Shown in pieces: positions 34,587 to 49,548 of a stretch of DNA of 64,000 nt (its first letter is position 1; each line of letters opens with the position of its first letter). Source of the stretch: Glandiceps talaboti. Its lineage: Eukaryota; Hemichordata; Enteropneusta; Spengelidae. A model generated the notes under the pieces. It made no database searches, was not told the DNA's origin, and worked only from the letters and a program-made list of their open reading frames with translations. Position numbers and translations under genes: made by a program. The DNA lies in the NCBI RefSeq assembly GCF_964340395.1, contig NC_135561.1:4177501-4241500 (forward strand), given 5' to 3'.

Positions 34587-36594
34587 CTAGGCAACGGCGA
34601 TTGGGCGCGTAGTAGACATATTTACATGCCTTGTTTCAGTTGAAGGCATGGCAATGTTGACGTTAAATTCCATATGCTCGACGTCAATTTTTTCGTTGAT
34701 GACGTCACCAATTGATGGTGTTCCGTCGTGAGAGTGGTTGTCGTTCATACCAGGCTCGTGGTTATTCCAAGTTTCGAAATCACCCCGTGGCGACGAAGCT
34801 TCAGACATGGATTCTGAACCGTCATTACGCATTATTTTGGGGGCTCTGTTTTTACGTGTTGTACAATCAAAATGGACCCGGTGCCTGTCACGTGATGAGG
34901 GACTTGAAAATCCTCGTCCGCATTTGTCACAGGAATAAGGCTTCTCTCCTAAGAGAAAAACAAGAACAGAAATCATAAACGTTGAAAATACGTATTTCCC
35001 TTATCATATTAACACTGTTTTCACTTTATTATTATGGTTTATACTATCAAACAAAGTAAAAGTCATCACGAATTCGAAGTACTACTTTTGCCTCATTGTG
35101 CAATATTGAAAATACGCAGTTAACGAACAGTGCTGGTTTCAAAAGTCCTCTATCTAAAACATTCAACACTTTCTGAACTTGCACGAACTATAAAGAATAG
35201 ATTTCAAATGAAAATTTGTAGTCGTAAATGTACATGGGCTTTTGACCATTAATAATGTAACACAACAAAAACTTAACAAAATTATCAAAAATAGAGACGG
35301 TCTTTTTATTGACTTATACTCGCATTACTGTTGTCAAATCAAGGCACCAATGCCTCTGACGTATTTGTAAATTAATCAATTCAAACACATTTATTGTTAA
35401 ATGTATAAAATTCCTACAACGTCCGTATGATCTTTAACGTCGTCGAATGTGCTCCTGGGCTATTTCAAATGTTATTTAACATTTATTGCATATTTTGTTC
35501 GTATCTAGTACCCAAAATAAACATTTCTTTAAAAAATAATAACTGCCTCTGGGTGTAGAAGAATTTGATATTTGTTGCATAAAAAAACTTCCGAGGAATG
35601 ATGGATAGAACTAAATTTAATTTATCTACACTTAGTTTATTTATTCACACGACACACACACACACGCCAACAACCCCAAAGGATAGAGTTTGTTAAACGA
35701 TATATACCTACTAACCAGTGTGCATATTCATATGAAATTTTAGTTCATACGACTGAGCAAAGGCCTTTCCACAAAATGTACACACACACGGTTTCTCTTT
35801 CGTGTGCGTTCTTCTCACGTGACTGTCATGTGCTGCATGTGAAGCGAATGCCTTGCCACAATGCTTGCATTTAAACGGCTTTTCGCCGCTATGCTGACGT
35901 ATGTGTGTCCGTAGAATACTTGATGCTGTGAAGGCTTTACTGCAATAAACACATTTGTAGGGACGTTCACCGCTATGCACTCTCATATGCTTGTTTAGAC
36001 TTGACGACTGTAAGCAAATAAAGATAGACAAAAAAAGTGATTATAGTGAAATATGTGAAACAAAATTTGTATTATATCAGTTAATCGATCAACTCATTAC
36101 GTTTTTTAAATGCTAAAAAAAGAAAACGGACAAGGTTCATTTGTCATTAATATCCAAGAAGGCTCTTTTGTATCTTTCAATGACTAGTTTTCTGTAACGG
36201 TTACTCAGTTTTGTCAATTTCCCAGATGGCTTCGAATCGAGTGAGGTTGCCCGTACCGTATCTCTTTGTTTCCAGTCGTCTGTAACTTTGTGTTCGCGTG
36301 TTTATTCAGTAACAAATCCTTTGCTTGACAAAATTATAGTTACGCTTGTGTTTTGAGTACCTACCTGTGAGAAACTCTTTCCGCACACTGTACATTTATG
36401 TGGTCGATGTTTTTCATGTACATGTAATATATGTATACGTAGACGATCTCTCTTCTCAAATGATCGTGTACAGAGATGACATGGATATTTACGATCACCT
36501 TGATCCACACATCGTGTGTACTTCAGATGTTTATCTCTGTAATACTTGTAGGCGAATACTTTACCACATCGATCACAACTATAACCCTCTTTGT
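34587..36594 (-). other. PRDM14: PRDM14 zinc-finger array: seven fingers and a C-terminal tail
   Basis: Exons 36365-36594, 35716-36007 and 34587-34948. Finger 1 is C2HC (C325, C328, H341, C347), as in human PRDM14; fingers 2-6 are C2H2 with standard linkers such as HSGERPY and HSGEKPF. The last exon adds a seventh finger (C499, C502, H515, then H518 or C521, giving a C2HC-like spacing) joined by HTGEKPY, then about 90 polar residues (522-612). Human PRDM14 stops soon after finger 6. Confidence 0.9.
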
Positions 36595-37502
36595 CTGAAA
36601 TTAAAATAACGAGAAAATATTTAGATATACATGTATTTGGATGTAATAGTCTGACCAGCCATTGGCCTCTAGGTATGAAGAATTGGACGATTTGTCGATT
36701 TATCAACTGCGCTTGCGCATTGATTATTATCACACCTGCACAATACACTGTTGAGAAAGATGCATTCCATGATTACTTCACGTATGGTGAACTTTTTATT
36801 TGACCCTAGAAATTATTTTTTTTTTAAATTTTCACGTTTTTACCCCGATATAGACAATGATAAGCTTAATGGTATTTGGCAAATTAGAAATAGTAAAGCA
36901 AGATACCAAACTTGAAATATTAGAAATATATTTGAAAAAAAAAGTGAAAGAAAGTGTATGAAGAAAGTAGAAGACATAGTGATGTGACTTACTTTCAGCG
37001 GTACTATCATCTAAATTTGTACCATCGGCCATTTCTTTCAACGCAACCGGTACACCCATAAACTGCAGGTAACAATCACCATACCATACCAATAATTCCT
37101 GTCCCTGTATCAAGTCAAATAACAATATTGTCACAAACCAATTCTTGTTTGTTCGTATACAGTGGCACTATTAAAACAGGACTTGTACTCGTACACGTTA
37201 CATCAACGAACACCACCCCCTCCCTCCCTCCCCCCTCTCTCTCCCCCCCCCCTCTCTCTCTCTCTCTCCCTCTCTCCTCCCCCCTCTCTCCCTCCCTCCC
37301 TCCCTCCCTCCCTCTCTCTCATTAGTTTATTTATTTGTTTGTTCATTCATTCATTCATTCATTCATTCATTCATTCATTCATTCATTCATCCATCCATCC
37401 ATCCATCCATCCATCCATCCATCCATCCATCCATCCATCCATCCATCCATCCATCCATCCATCCATCCATCCATCCATCCATCCATCCATCCATCCATCT
37501 AT

Positions 37503-37549
<47 letters not shown>

Positions 37550-40500
37550 TTCTCACCCTTGGTACGTCCTTGCAAGTCTCGTAGAATATTTCGCCTTCAC
37601 TCTGTTTAGCTATCAAATTTTGTTCCTGGGCATAGCGGGCACAGTTTACATAACTCATCCAATTTCCCGCACTGCCTCGCCCGTCGATAAAATGACTGAG
37701 TTTCCCATCTTGAAAAATCTGAATAATAAAAAAGTAAGGAAATATAAAAATGAGAAACATAAATTAATTAAAGTAATAAAGATATACAGCATTTAGATGC
37801 AAGAAAATAAATGATCGATTTGATGAAAATATCTTTGTCAGAGTACAAAACTATTACAGTTCGTTCATCAGGTGTCCATTTTTTTGTGATTTTCTATTTT
37901 AAAATTGACTTTATATAAATTGAATGTGGTCATTCTATATGTTTGTCAATATGGCGAGCAAAGGGCTGCAACTTTACCAAATGGCACTGTATTTGTGTCA
38001 TCACCGTGACCATGATCAGATTAAGTATTTCGTTCTAGCGCCACCTATCGATCGACGTGAACTTACCTCCCACATATGGGTGTTATCATCATTGGTTTTG
38101 ATCTCACTGGTGTGTACGATACGTCCAACAAACGGACCAAACTGTGTACCCTTTGGTATGATGTCTTTATTACAGAATACACCGTAGTGCATACATCCAG
38201 CAAAGGTCGTCTGATATATTGCAATACCTGGAGAACAAAAAATGAACGAACACGAGTTGGGTCAACATACAGCATTTGGCGGCAGAGATTAGAGTCCAAT
38301 GACTTAATCGAAACATGTCATGTAAACAACATTTCATGTATAAATTCGGAGAAGACACATATTTTCACAAATCTGGTTCTAGGACCATCTATTTCACAGT
38401 CAGCTTTGACATAGCATCAAAATATAACAACTTGAACATGCAACATTCAAAATGTAATTTTGAGAAAAACTAAATACTTAGTGAGTATAATGATTGTAAA
38501 GAGTACAAACCTTCTGGGATATCGAATGATGTTGTGTCTAAGTCCAGTGACGTCATTCCATTCTGTGAGTTGTGTTTAGAAAACATAAAACCGTTGAGAG
38601 TTGATACTTTGTGAGGAGAGCGGAATGACGAACGATCTGAAAGATAAAAAAAGACAATGATATCAAATTATAGTTTTAAGAATGTGAACTGATCATGTTA
38701 TGTTTTATATGTCAATCGGATGTAAACGACTATTTGACTGTGTTACCATGGTTATGTTTGACGATATCACCAGTCACGTGACAGAAGTTTTCACGGTTAT
38801 GACGTCACCAAAGATGAAGAATGATAAAAAATTTAGTATACTTTTCAACAATGGTTTGTATTTCGAGTAATCGCTGAACTATTGTGCCTTATACATTTCA
38901 AAAATATCAACCTTAATAGATTATAGCATTAATTTATTTATCAGAAGATTTGAAGATTTGATGACACGTGACGTCATTGAAAACGTAATCACAAAAGAGA
39001 AATCATCCACGCTGTATGCAAATTATATTTTTGAATAATCACTTGACTGTTTAATGTTTTGTTCGATCTATTAATAACCGGCATAAGTCAAAATCATAGT
39101 TTTGCTTGTACCACGAAAAAAACAACATTTTTTCCATGACGTAACAAATAAGTAACCTAACAGATGGTACATTATTGTAGTCGTCTAGACAAAGAACTCA
39201 TACTTAATTTCTGACGTCACAATGCCTCGTTATCGATGACAGTACTGTACCATATGTACTACCATGGAAGTATAACACACTATATTTCCATGATCAAATC
39301 TAGTCAAGTTAAAAATCTGTTAATCGTCGTTAACGAGAAGTAAAATACGCAAGTTTAGTACAATTTTACAGTGTACGGTTGATCAAGCCCGTTTTATGTC
39401 CACTGGGCATGCGCTAAAAACCCGTACAGGTATTTCGTTTACTTGTAATGTACGACATTTTTTTAGTGACGTCAACCACATTGACTAACTATACCTGGTT
39501 ACTGCGCACGGTGTGAAACTAATTACCGTCGCATACATTTAGACTGTAAATATGCATTAATGATATTTTCTTAGGAGGATATAATTGCCACGGCTCTTTT
39601 CATGGCGGTATAAGGGGAGATACCTCTATGGGTACGACCAGCGTTGTTCGGACGGCGGTGACAACTTCAAAAAATGCCCGCTTGTTTCTCTTCCGTGGAA
39701 AATACCACACCTTGAATAAAACCTATATAGTTATTTATTGAATTCTTTCAAATTACTTGTAACAATGGTATGTTTACACTTAGACTACAGATAAACAGTA
39801 CCGGTCGTTATTCTTAGGGGACCACGTAGTCAGTGTCTACTGTAAAGACAGGGGTCTCTCAACCAACCCCAACAGTGTCAAAACAGTAGCGATGAGATTG
39901 TCAACTACGAATGCTACAAATGAGTATAGGAACATGACACTCTCTGATGTTGACCACCAAATTATGTCCCATGTCATTTTCAAGAACGAATTCTGACAAG
40001 ATTTGAAGTAAAATTTAGTGCAAGAAACAAGATTTGAGTAGGTCCCTAGATATTGTATTGACTGTGAGAAAAGTTTGTGTGAAATCCTGTAAAGAATGCG
40101 GAAGCTATGAAAAGAGATAAATCTGCCAACATTGTAGAACTAAGGTTCGCCAGTTCGATCGATAATTCAATGGTATTTTAAAGAGTCTATAAGTCGTATA
40201 AGTATGCTTATCGGCATACCATGACAGGTTACAAGTATGGCTATCGAGCCAAAATCATTTAAATATCAAAGTAAGCTACACGTATACTCGTAAGCTCACC
40301 TGCGAAACTATTCCTAAATATGCCTTCTTAATTATCAATGGTTGTATAAAGCTGTTACAGAGATTTCGTTTGCGGTTCATGTCTCAGAATTTTCCAAACG
40401 ATTACTTGAATCTGAGTTTAAGCCTACAAATGACTGTTGGGTTTACTTCAATCTGAGTTTAAACCTACTGTGGTGTTTACTTCTGCTTTTTTTTCATCTC

Positions 40501-43500
40501 TTTGTAAATGATCCAAATTGGAGAACTATAGAAGGCAGATTCTAGCGAGAAAACAAACTAGAATCACAGACAAACCATGCTCGGTTCACTAAATGTCTGA
40601 GTCGCTTTTCGGCGATTTCAAAGGTGATCTTTTGTTGTTTTGAAACCTGTTGTCGCTGTCTATCCTTTAATTCAAGATAATCGTACTATTTTCTGTGTCT
40701 GCAAGTTGAGATAATTATCCTTCTCACATTAGTCCACCCGTAGTTCCTTTTGTTTTATTGACACTCTGCCCTGGGCAATGTCATCTCTCCTTCATATCAC
40801 TACACCTTTCCTTTCGGCTATGCCATAATGGCGCCATCTCAAACCTGTCGGTCGAAAGCTTTATAAAACACACCGAGTGTCACTTTTGGTTTTAATTTGG
40901 AAGGAATGGAATAATTTACTATAATTAGACAGTGTTTCAGTCACAAGTTTTACAACTGTTGCCAAATTCATATTCCTTTATTTCATTTTTCGAAATTTCA
41001 ATTTTGATGGGTCCAGGTATATTTCTATCGATCTATCATTTGTACAAACTACGTGTGGGGTCTCGTATATAATCTGTCTAGTTCGCCATTGATGCTCAAA
41101 TTTGTGAAAAATCCAGTCGCTATTTGACTCTTTCTTAGCCGATAGTTGCTCAATAGCTTGTAAATGATGCGTCTCGTTGCATCCGTCTCATTTGCCTCGC
41201 TTTAGCAAGAATCAGTTCGCAATCTTTTGTCCGAGAGTTAAGCAAATCAATTTTTTGATCTTTTTTGTTCGTTATGAATATTTCATGATAAGGATAGATA
41301 TGCTTTGCGTTGTGAATAGCACATTTTTCTTCTAAATGTGACATCAATTTTGCATGCGATAAAATTCTGCTCCAAGTTATTTTACCATGTTATTGTTGGC
41401 GATATCATAGTGACATTATAAGATATTTTTTCTATGGATACAATTCCGCAATATAAAGACTTTTGGTCTTTGGGCTGTATCGCTTGCTCACAAAACACAA
41501 ATCGGTACAAGCACACTCCACTTTGTGTGCCAGAATGATGTTTTTTGCTGACTTCCTTTGTTTCGTTCATATCCTGAAGCGAAGGCCAATATCTTCGGCG
41601 AGGAAGTCATTCCAAATTCCCTTTTGCCCGCCGCCTTGGCAAATATTTATAGAGAGGTACATAGTTGAACGTGCTGTATTTGAAATTAGTCGCTTTTAGA
41701 GTCTTTAAGCTTCGATGCCATGTTTTTCCTTATCTCTTTACGTGGATGAACCCTTTTTCAAAGGATAGATCGACTCCAAATATTATTGTAACATGTCTAC
41801 TTGTACAGGTGAATGTTAGTTTAATTAACAATAACTATAAAGGAGGTGGTATGTATAAAAACAGTTTCCAGTCTCATTGCTTTAGAGAGATAGTCATCTT
41901 TGCTGACCCTCACTTCATCCTACCACATTTAGGTGATTTACCCTTGTTTGTGTCAACGTTGTATTTATACGTGACGGCATAGATAAGGCCAATCAGCTGT
42001 TTACCTGTTCCAAACGACCCGGGTTGTTTTTTCCGGAGGGTTCGGTCTCGTCAGCAAACACACTTTGATAGTTTTCACAGGTGCTCGTTTGAGTTTTAAA
42101 CATTTTTTCTTGTTTGTTTTGATATGTACCACGACATTACCGAAATGATTTCGACCACCATGCAAGTCGAATCAAATTTCACCAAATCTTTATAGACACT
42201 TAGTACAGCTTAAGTTCAGTCAGCTGTAATTCAAATTTTAACGATGTTTGCTCTTTAAAACTAACTTGAACCATTGAGGTGTGATAGTCGACATTTACGC
42301 TGATATAGGCATGTGATGTTTTGAAAATCCAACAGTTTTTAAACAATTTATGAATTTAACAAATAATATATAGTTTCGTCTAGTTAAAGTAATGAAATAT
42401 CTACGATTAAACAAGACACAGGTTGCTGAAAAAGATAACATATAAAATATAAACCATAGACGGGGTTATCACTGCCGTAACTGACTATATAAAAACTAGA
42501 TGTGATTATTACGATATATATACGTCACCACCTGGATATAGTTTTATAAATCAAATGAAATTTAGAGTTTTTGTTGTAAAATACAGAAATATCAGATATC
42601 TTGTCTGCTTTAATGTGTTTACAGTCACGTGACGTAGTCGAAAGGATGACAGAAGGTTGGAAGTAGGATGAAGCAAAACGCCGAGACCCAAAGTGTTATC
42701 AATTCATCTCTATATGCTACTCGTAACAGACACAATCAAAGACACACTGCTATGGATTGGAGTGAGGAAACACCAGTTTACAAAGCAGAGAGATTAAAAC
42801 GTTTTCCAATCGTCGAGATTAATTGAATCGACACCCCCTGGTCAGTACTAGACATTTTCCCGCCAGGGAACGTCTGCAAAATGTATGGTCGCTTTCCTCT
42901 ATGTTTTTGACGATTCACGCCTTTTATTTTTATTCGTATCCTAATAGATGAAGACTCTTTAGTTATTAAAATATAGCTTTCTAAATTATAAAATTTTGTA
43001 GTTTTTTTCCCGTAAAAATCATACACTATGATCATGGTCGTGGGCATATATAGACTGAAGCGGGTTAACGTAGCTAACGGAAAGTCATACGTGGTCATAA
43101 CTTCCAAAAGGCCGACAGTGCATTTATTGTGCAAGATCTTTCCGAATGAAATTAATAAACTAATGACCCCCTGGTTACAGGTAAATTGTCATTAACTGAA
43201 TTGGAAATTAATCCAAGCTGCTAGCAATAAATGATTTTAGTCATAAAGTATTTACAGGAAATGTATTTGAATATCAAATTAATGATGAAACTAACATTAG
43301 TAAATAGTAAGTTAAACGTGTCAAGTCGATATGGCGTTAAATAGATAATTAATTAACTTACATTACTTGACTTATTAATTATTTAATTGGAGTCAATGTC
43401 ATAAATGATGAAAGCTTGACGGAGTGGAATTCAGCGGGAGACAGAATGAAGAGAGAAATTATTAAACATCACACGTAATGATTATTTTTTTTGGTATGGA

Positions 43501-46500
43501 ACACCACACCGTATACCTAGCTAGCTGTTCGATGTTCAAAATGTATCACAAAAAGACACCCCCAGCTTGCTTTGGTAGATCACATACGCTCTGTCGTTGC
43601 ACGTATACATTGCACCCAGGTCATATTAATCATAAAATTATGTGTGACCCGACTGTCCTTTGTCCATTAATTTAGCATTTACTGTTTTTTTAAACACAAA
43701 ATACTCTTAACAACGTACGCGACTGAACCTTTAGTAATATATTTACAATAGGGTGACATTACCAAATTTGAAGAATAATAAACACATTTCGATTTATGAT
43801 TTAACAAAAGTTGGATTTTTGCATTGATTTTTCACGGCATTTAAAGAAAGAAAGAACGAGCACGTTTCTGTGAATAAAAAGAGCGGATTTGATAAATTGT
43901 TAGAGTCATTGATTTCATTTTCAGCTTTCAACTTTCTCTGTTATACGTTTAACAAAATGTCTGGCTCGGTGAGTATAAAATACTTTCTTCGAAAAAAACG
44001 AATCTTTCTAATTGCAAAGTAATTAAAGAGAAATATTGCCGTCAACAAAAGATAGAGCCGACATCAAGTACTAACATGCCAACTAACTACTTTTAATGTA
44101 TGCTAAGACGTCCGTATTTTAGAGTAATTTGAAACAAAAACACCAATCTACAGAAAAGAAATACTCAAATGGAATGGGATACTGTACAAATCCGGATTGT
44201 GTGTATTCACTTTTGAAAAGGACTAAAATCTTGTCTTTAAAACTATACAAATTGGGTTAGCTTTTCAAAATGGTGGAAACATAACAAAGGTGTCGTCAAC
44301 GTCGAATTTAACGTACCATGTCTACTTTTATTCAGATTTTGAGGAGAGCGGATTAATTGTAGTTACCAAATTTTAATTAAGGTTTTAGATTATCGTATTG
44401 TTTGATGCCTACTGTCACAAAAGACACCACAAGTACGAATCACAATTGACTAAACAAAGTTCTTTTGACAAAGCCTGGCTTATTACGAACAAGGGTGTTC
44501 GCCAACATGGAGATTACAGAAAGGTTATAATTGAGTTTGCCTACATAACGGTAGCAAGGATGCAAGGAACCGAGTCAACGACAAACGAATGTCAGTGGCA
44601 ACAGTGTGAACAAACCTATTTACACAAACAATAGAAACAAACACGTGTTGTTATAAATTTTTCTCTTCTTAACTTCTCTTGACGTCAAAATCGTACAGTT
44701 ATGTCGACAGAGGATATTATACTTAAAGGTTGAAATTCTGTCTATTGCAACAACACTTTTACAGGATATTTTCGTTGTGTAACAATAAATAAAAACGCTT
44801 TTCTTCCAGTTTCTCACCGTAGTTTTTGTCGTCACTATAATAGACACACATTTTTTTCATCCAGGTATTATGCTTAGTACATGTAATCTTCTGCTATTAA
44901 TTAATTTCAGCGATTGTATTGCGAAATCTTCAGAAAATGCTAGGTTCAGCCGGGAGACAAAAAAAGCATAGATACATGGACCCAGTATTGGACTACTATA
45001 AGTTTTGTGATAAAGGCATATGAATATTCATTAACCGTGATTAAACTCATTGTCGTAGACTATATGTCGGCAGGTGAAAATCGGCGCGCTTTTATTCACC
45101 GCATTTTGAAAACTGGGAAAAAGATATGATAGATCGTCTGCTCCGATCACCGCTTCTTTCCTTATCACAATGACAAGATAATGTAATATGCATATAGTGA
45201 AGGTATTGGGTTACGAACGGCACGAGAACGAGCTTTCACTCCCTTTCATCATCAAGAACTGTAAAACACAGATAACTTGCATAAACGATAACAGTTCGCT
45301 CTAAAGTTACAGCGCTACCGGCTCTACCTTATCAACACGCGTAAAAATAGACACCAATGAATCGGAACTTAGTTCATGTTAAGAGATTAATATATACATT
45401 AACATATCTATTCTAAACACTACAAGATGGCTGCCGGCAGTCCCTCTAGTTTTGTACAGACATAAAAGTCGTCGCCAAGTTAGGAGAACAAGGAAAACAC
45501 AACGATCAAAGAAGAAGAGATTCGGTTGCTTTTTTCTAATTAAAACGATCTCTCCAATTGACGAGTCTTGTTTTGGTCTAAACGACGTTAATTACCCTGT
45601 ATATCAGTATTTGTTATTGACGTCTGTGCTTGCACATTCTGCAGACAAATCATTGAAAACACGGTGTGTCTGTTTTCTAGTTTAATTGTTTGTTTTTTGC
45701 CAAGAACTAAAAAACAAACAGCTTCAACCACAGTATTGCAACACGAATGTATTATATACTAGGAATGCTATGTACAGGCTTGATGGAATTATACAGTTCT
45801 GTTTTGAATCTTTCTTATTTGAGATCGGCTATATTTTAACTTCTCATCTACTTAACTCTTTTCTACCCACTCCTCTCCCCTCCTTTATTCTCCTCCCCTC
45901 TACTCTCCATTACTCTACTCTACTCTACTCTACTCTACTCTACTCTACTCTACTCTGCTCTACTCTGCTCTGCTCTGCTCTGCTCTGCTCTACTCTGCTC
46001 TGCGCTACTCTACTCTACTCTACGCCACTCTGCTCTGCTCTATTCTACTCTACTCTACTCTGCTCTGCTCTGCTCTACTCTGCTCTACTCTACTCTGCTC
46101 TGCGCTACTCTGCTCTACTCTACTCTGCTCTGCTCTACTCTACTCTACTCTACTCTGCTCTGCGCTACTCTGCTCTTCTCTACTCTTCTCTACTCTACGC
46201 TACTCTGCTCTACTCTACTCTACTCTACTCTGCGCTACTCTGCTCTGCTCTGCTCTACTCTTCTCTACTCTACTCTACCCTACGCTACTCTGCTCTGCTC
46301 TACTCTATTCTACTCTGCTCTACTCTACGCTACTCTGCTCTGCTCTACTCTACTCTACTCTACTCTACTCTGCGCTACTCTGCTCTGCTCTACTCTACTC
46401 TACTCTACTCTGCTCTGCTCTACTCTACTCTGCTCTACTCTGCTCTGCTCTACTATACTCTGCTCTACTCTACTATACTCTGCTCTGCTCTACTCTGCTC

Positions 46501-48441
46501 TACTCTACTATACTTTGCTCTACTCTACTCTGCTCTGCTCTGCTCTACACTACCTCTACCTCTACTTTACTCTATCTTACTCTATGCTCATCTACTCTAG
46601 TCTACTCTACTAGCTCTATATCACCTCTACTAGAATACTATATTCTATTCCCGCCTTGTCTATCCAATGCTACTCTATCATATTCTCCTGTCCGCTATTC
46701 TATTCTATTCTCGACTAGTCTATCCAATTTCATTATACCATATTCTACTCTATCCTCCTCTATTCTATTTTCAGAATACATGATGAAAGAAGACAAAAGA
46801 CTTAAAATACCTCACATTCATACTTTAATAATTAATAAGTCAATTGTCTTAATGAAGGAAAGCTATCTTTCAATCAATAGTTGAACAAAGAGAAATAAGA
46901 AATCAAGATTTATGTTAGATAGTTCTTGAATTCATTATTTTCGGTACTTTTACCGAGACACGATATTAATTTGAGATAAACGGTAGATTTGGTTTCATAA
47001 AATCATCGAAAAAACTTGGAAGACCTGGCAGAAAGTACGACACATAATGTCACGGTGTACACCATGTAAGTGTCTACCTTGTCTCACAACAAGACCGTAC
47101 TCTAAGCTCCCTCAATCGGTTTTCCGTGGGCCCATATCCAAGTGCCCGTAGGCGCTATGGTGTATCGAGGCCGCCATGTAAAGTCTACTTCTAAAACACA
47201 GCTCCAAACAAAAACGGACAAAGTTTACACAGAGCCTCAGTAAAGCACAGTAGCTAGGAGCCTGTTAGTAACTAACTCATAAGTCGTGTGTGTTTGTCAT
47301 TTTTCGCTTGGCTGGTTTTCAAAAGGCGATGGTGCAAGCGCTGAAACCCCGACAAGTAAGAATGGAAACCCAAAAGATGCATGTACATAATAGGCCTGAA
47401 AGACCGCATAAACAAACAACTAAAGGCTTGGCTATTAGCAACTGCTAACTAGAATCATATAATAGTACGTTATACTATTAACAAATGCCGACATAAACTG
47501 CATGGTCTTTTTCGCTTTATTTCATTCAACGCAACAAAAATCATCGGTTTTGTCAAAGAAGACTGATTTTTTTCGAAAAATGTTGATAATAGTGTGTCCT
47601 AATTGATAGCGAGTTGCTCATAATAGCGCCTTCGACCCTTGCACGGAAATGTCTTTCTAATTTCACATAATGGACATTTTATGAGCAATAAACGAACGAA
47701 AACATTCTCTTTAAATGTCTATTCATTGACAATGTGTTCAGTAGTTGTATCATTATCGCTATGAGTATCGATTCGTTTACCCTTACTCGGCGTAAAGTAG
47801 CAATTTCAAAATGATAATGTCACCGTTTTGTTTGTTAAATAAACAAAAGAGGCAGAGACATTCAAAATGTTACAGAACGACTTGGTTTTTTGCAGGAATT
47901 GTGTCAAGATGTGCAAACATATAATGTTTTATGTTTTAACTTTTTTTCAAAAGTAGAAATAATGTTTTTTGGAAAAAGTATGAATCTGATTAGTATGGCT
48001 TCCATTCATATGAATTTGTTCAAACAGAGCATAGTTATTCTCTTACAGTACAATATATGTACAATATTCACTTGTTCGGAGCATGCAAATACACGGTGAT
48101 GGATTTCTTAAATAAAGTATACAGTGTCGTTGAGGCAATTCATAGAAGTGCGAACATTTCTTTATCGACACGACAGAAATATAGCGTTATTTATAAAGTA
48201 GTCTCTACGATCAAAACATGGTAAGCACTACCAGTTTGTAGTATCGATGTCTCCATAAATGCCCCTTGCGAGGTATTGTAATTAATTAGTCCATAATATG
48301 TCGATTGCTTACATGCTCTCGAGACAAGAAATATGCGAGCAATTTACTTCTCAATAAGTAAGGCAATAGTTTCTGACAACTTGAAAAAAAATCAGGGATG
48401 ACCGCCGACGACTTTTGAAGAAAGAAAGAAAGAAAGAAAGT

Positions 48442-48509
<68 letters not shown>

Positions 48510-49503
48510 AATGTATTTTATTTACGGTAGAATCTTAATGTAATATACCAGACACATATGGTAACACATTTCATAAATTATACTTTTTTGGATTTTCTGA
48601 ATTCGACATAATGATGATAATGGATTCACAATCACTTTAGACAAATTGTCCATGTAACATATGTTTCGGTATTGACTCTATTACCTATGAAGCAATTACA
48701 AATTGTACACCGGGTTGTCCATTGCAAACAAAACAATTATTGTGGAATGTTTATTTCTGGTCGTAGGCCTGGACATCAACAGCATAGATAAATACATAGA
48801 AGTCATGCATTGCCATGATAGCTAACAACTGGATACATATCCCTCAGCTAAGCAGCTAACACGACTTCAAATCTATTGTTCTATGTGTACGCACCGTGTA
48901 CATTTCATTCACAACGTACATTGCGGTGGCCTTTGCAACGCAACTATCTAAACATGTAGTTTGAAAAGTCCTTACAAACGATCGCGGCTGAATAGGGTCC
49001 CGTTTTCGTGTTTTAAGAAGCCTGTTTTATAATTACTGTACTAGAACGGTGAAATTAAATCAAAACAACTCTTTGTTTTATTCTAATACGTGTAGGCACT
49101 GGTTGCGTGGCCAGTGAAAAACCGCCTTCACGATTAGATGGTCGAGTTGATCGATAGCAAAGCTAACAACATTAGGGGCGGAAATGAAATCAACAGCCGT
49201 CGTTTTAATTACAACGTGTCTGTTTGATTAACTCTTTGGTGTTGGTCTCAAATTTGCTTTCTCTCTATACCTGTATCATTTCGTCAACAAATTAAATCTG
49301 AAAATCAACAATTAAACGATGGAATTTGTAGCCGTGCTCGTAGGAGGATAGTAGTCAGTGAAAAGATAACGCTATCATGATGTCGTCTTGCTGTCTAATA
49401 CCGTATAACATTTTAAAACATGAATTATACTAGGATTAATTTACTTCTTGTCATTTTCTCGTCCAAAAAAATTGCACTGACTTGTTGTTGTTGTTGTTGT
49501 TGC

Positions 49504-49548
<45 letters not shown>

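Noticed and set aside
42778-43134. 118-codon minus-strand frame in the large PRDM14 intron
   Set aside because: No recognisable similarity or gene context; length is unremarkable for 64 kb of sequence.
45686-46600. 304-codon open frame rich in Leu, Ser, Tyr, Ala
   Set aside because: It follows the pentanucleotide array exactly; composition and repetition are explained by CTACT/CTGCT units, and there is no flanking gene structure.
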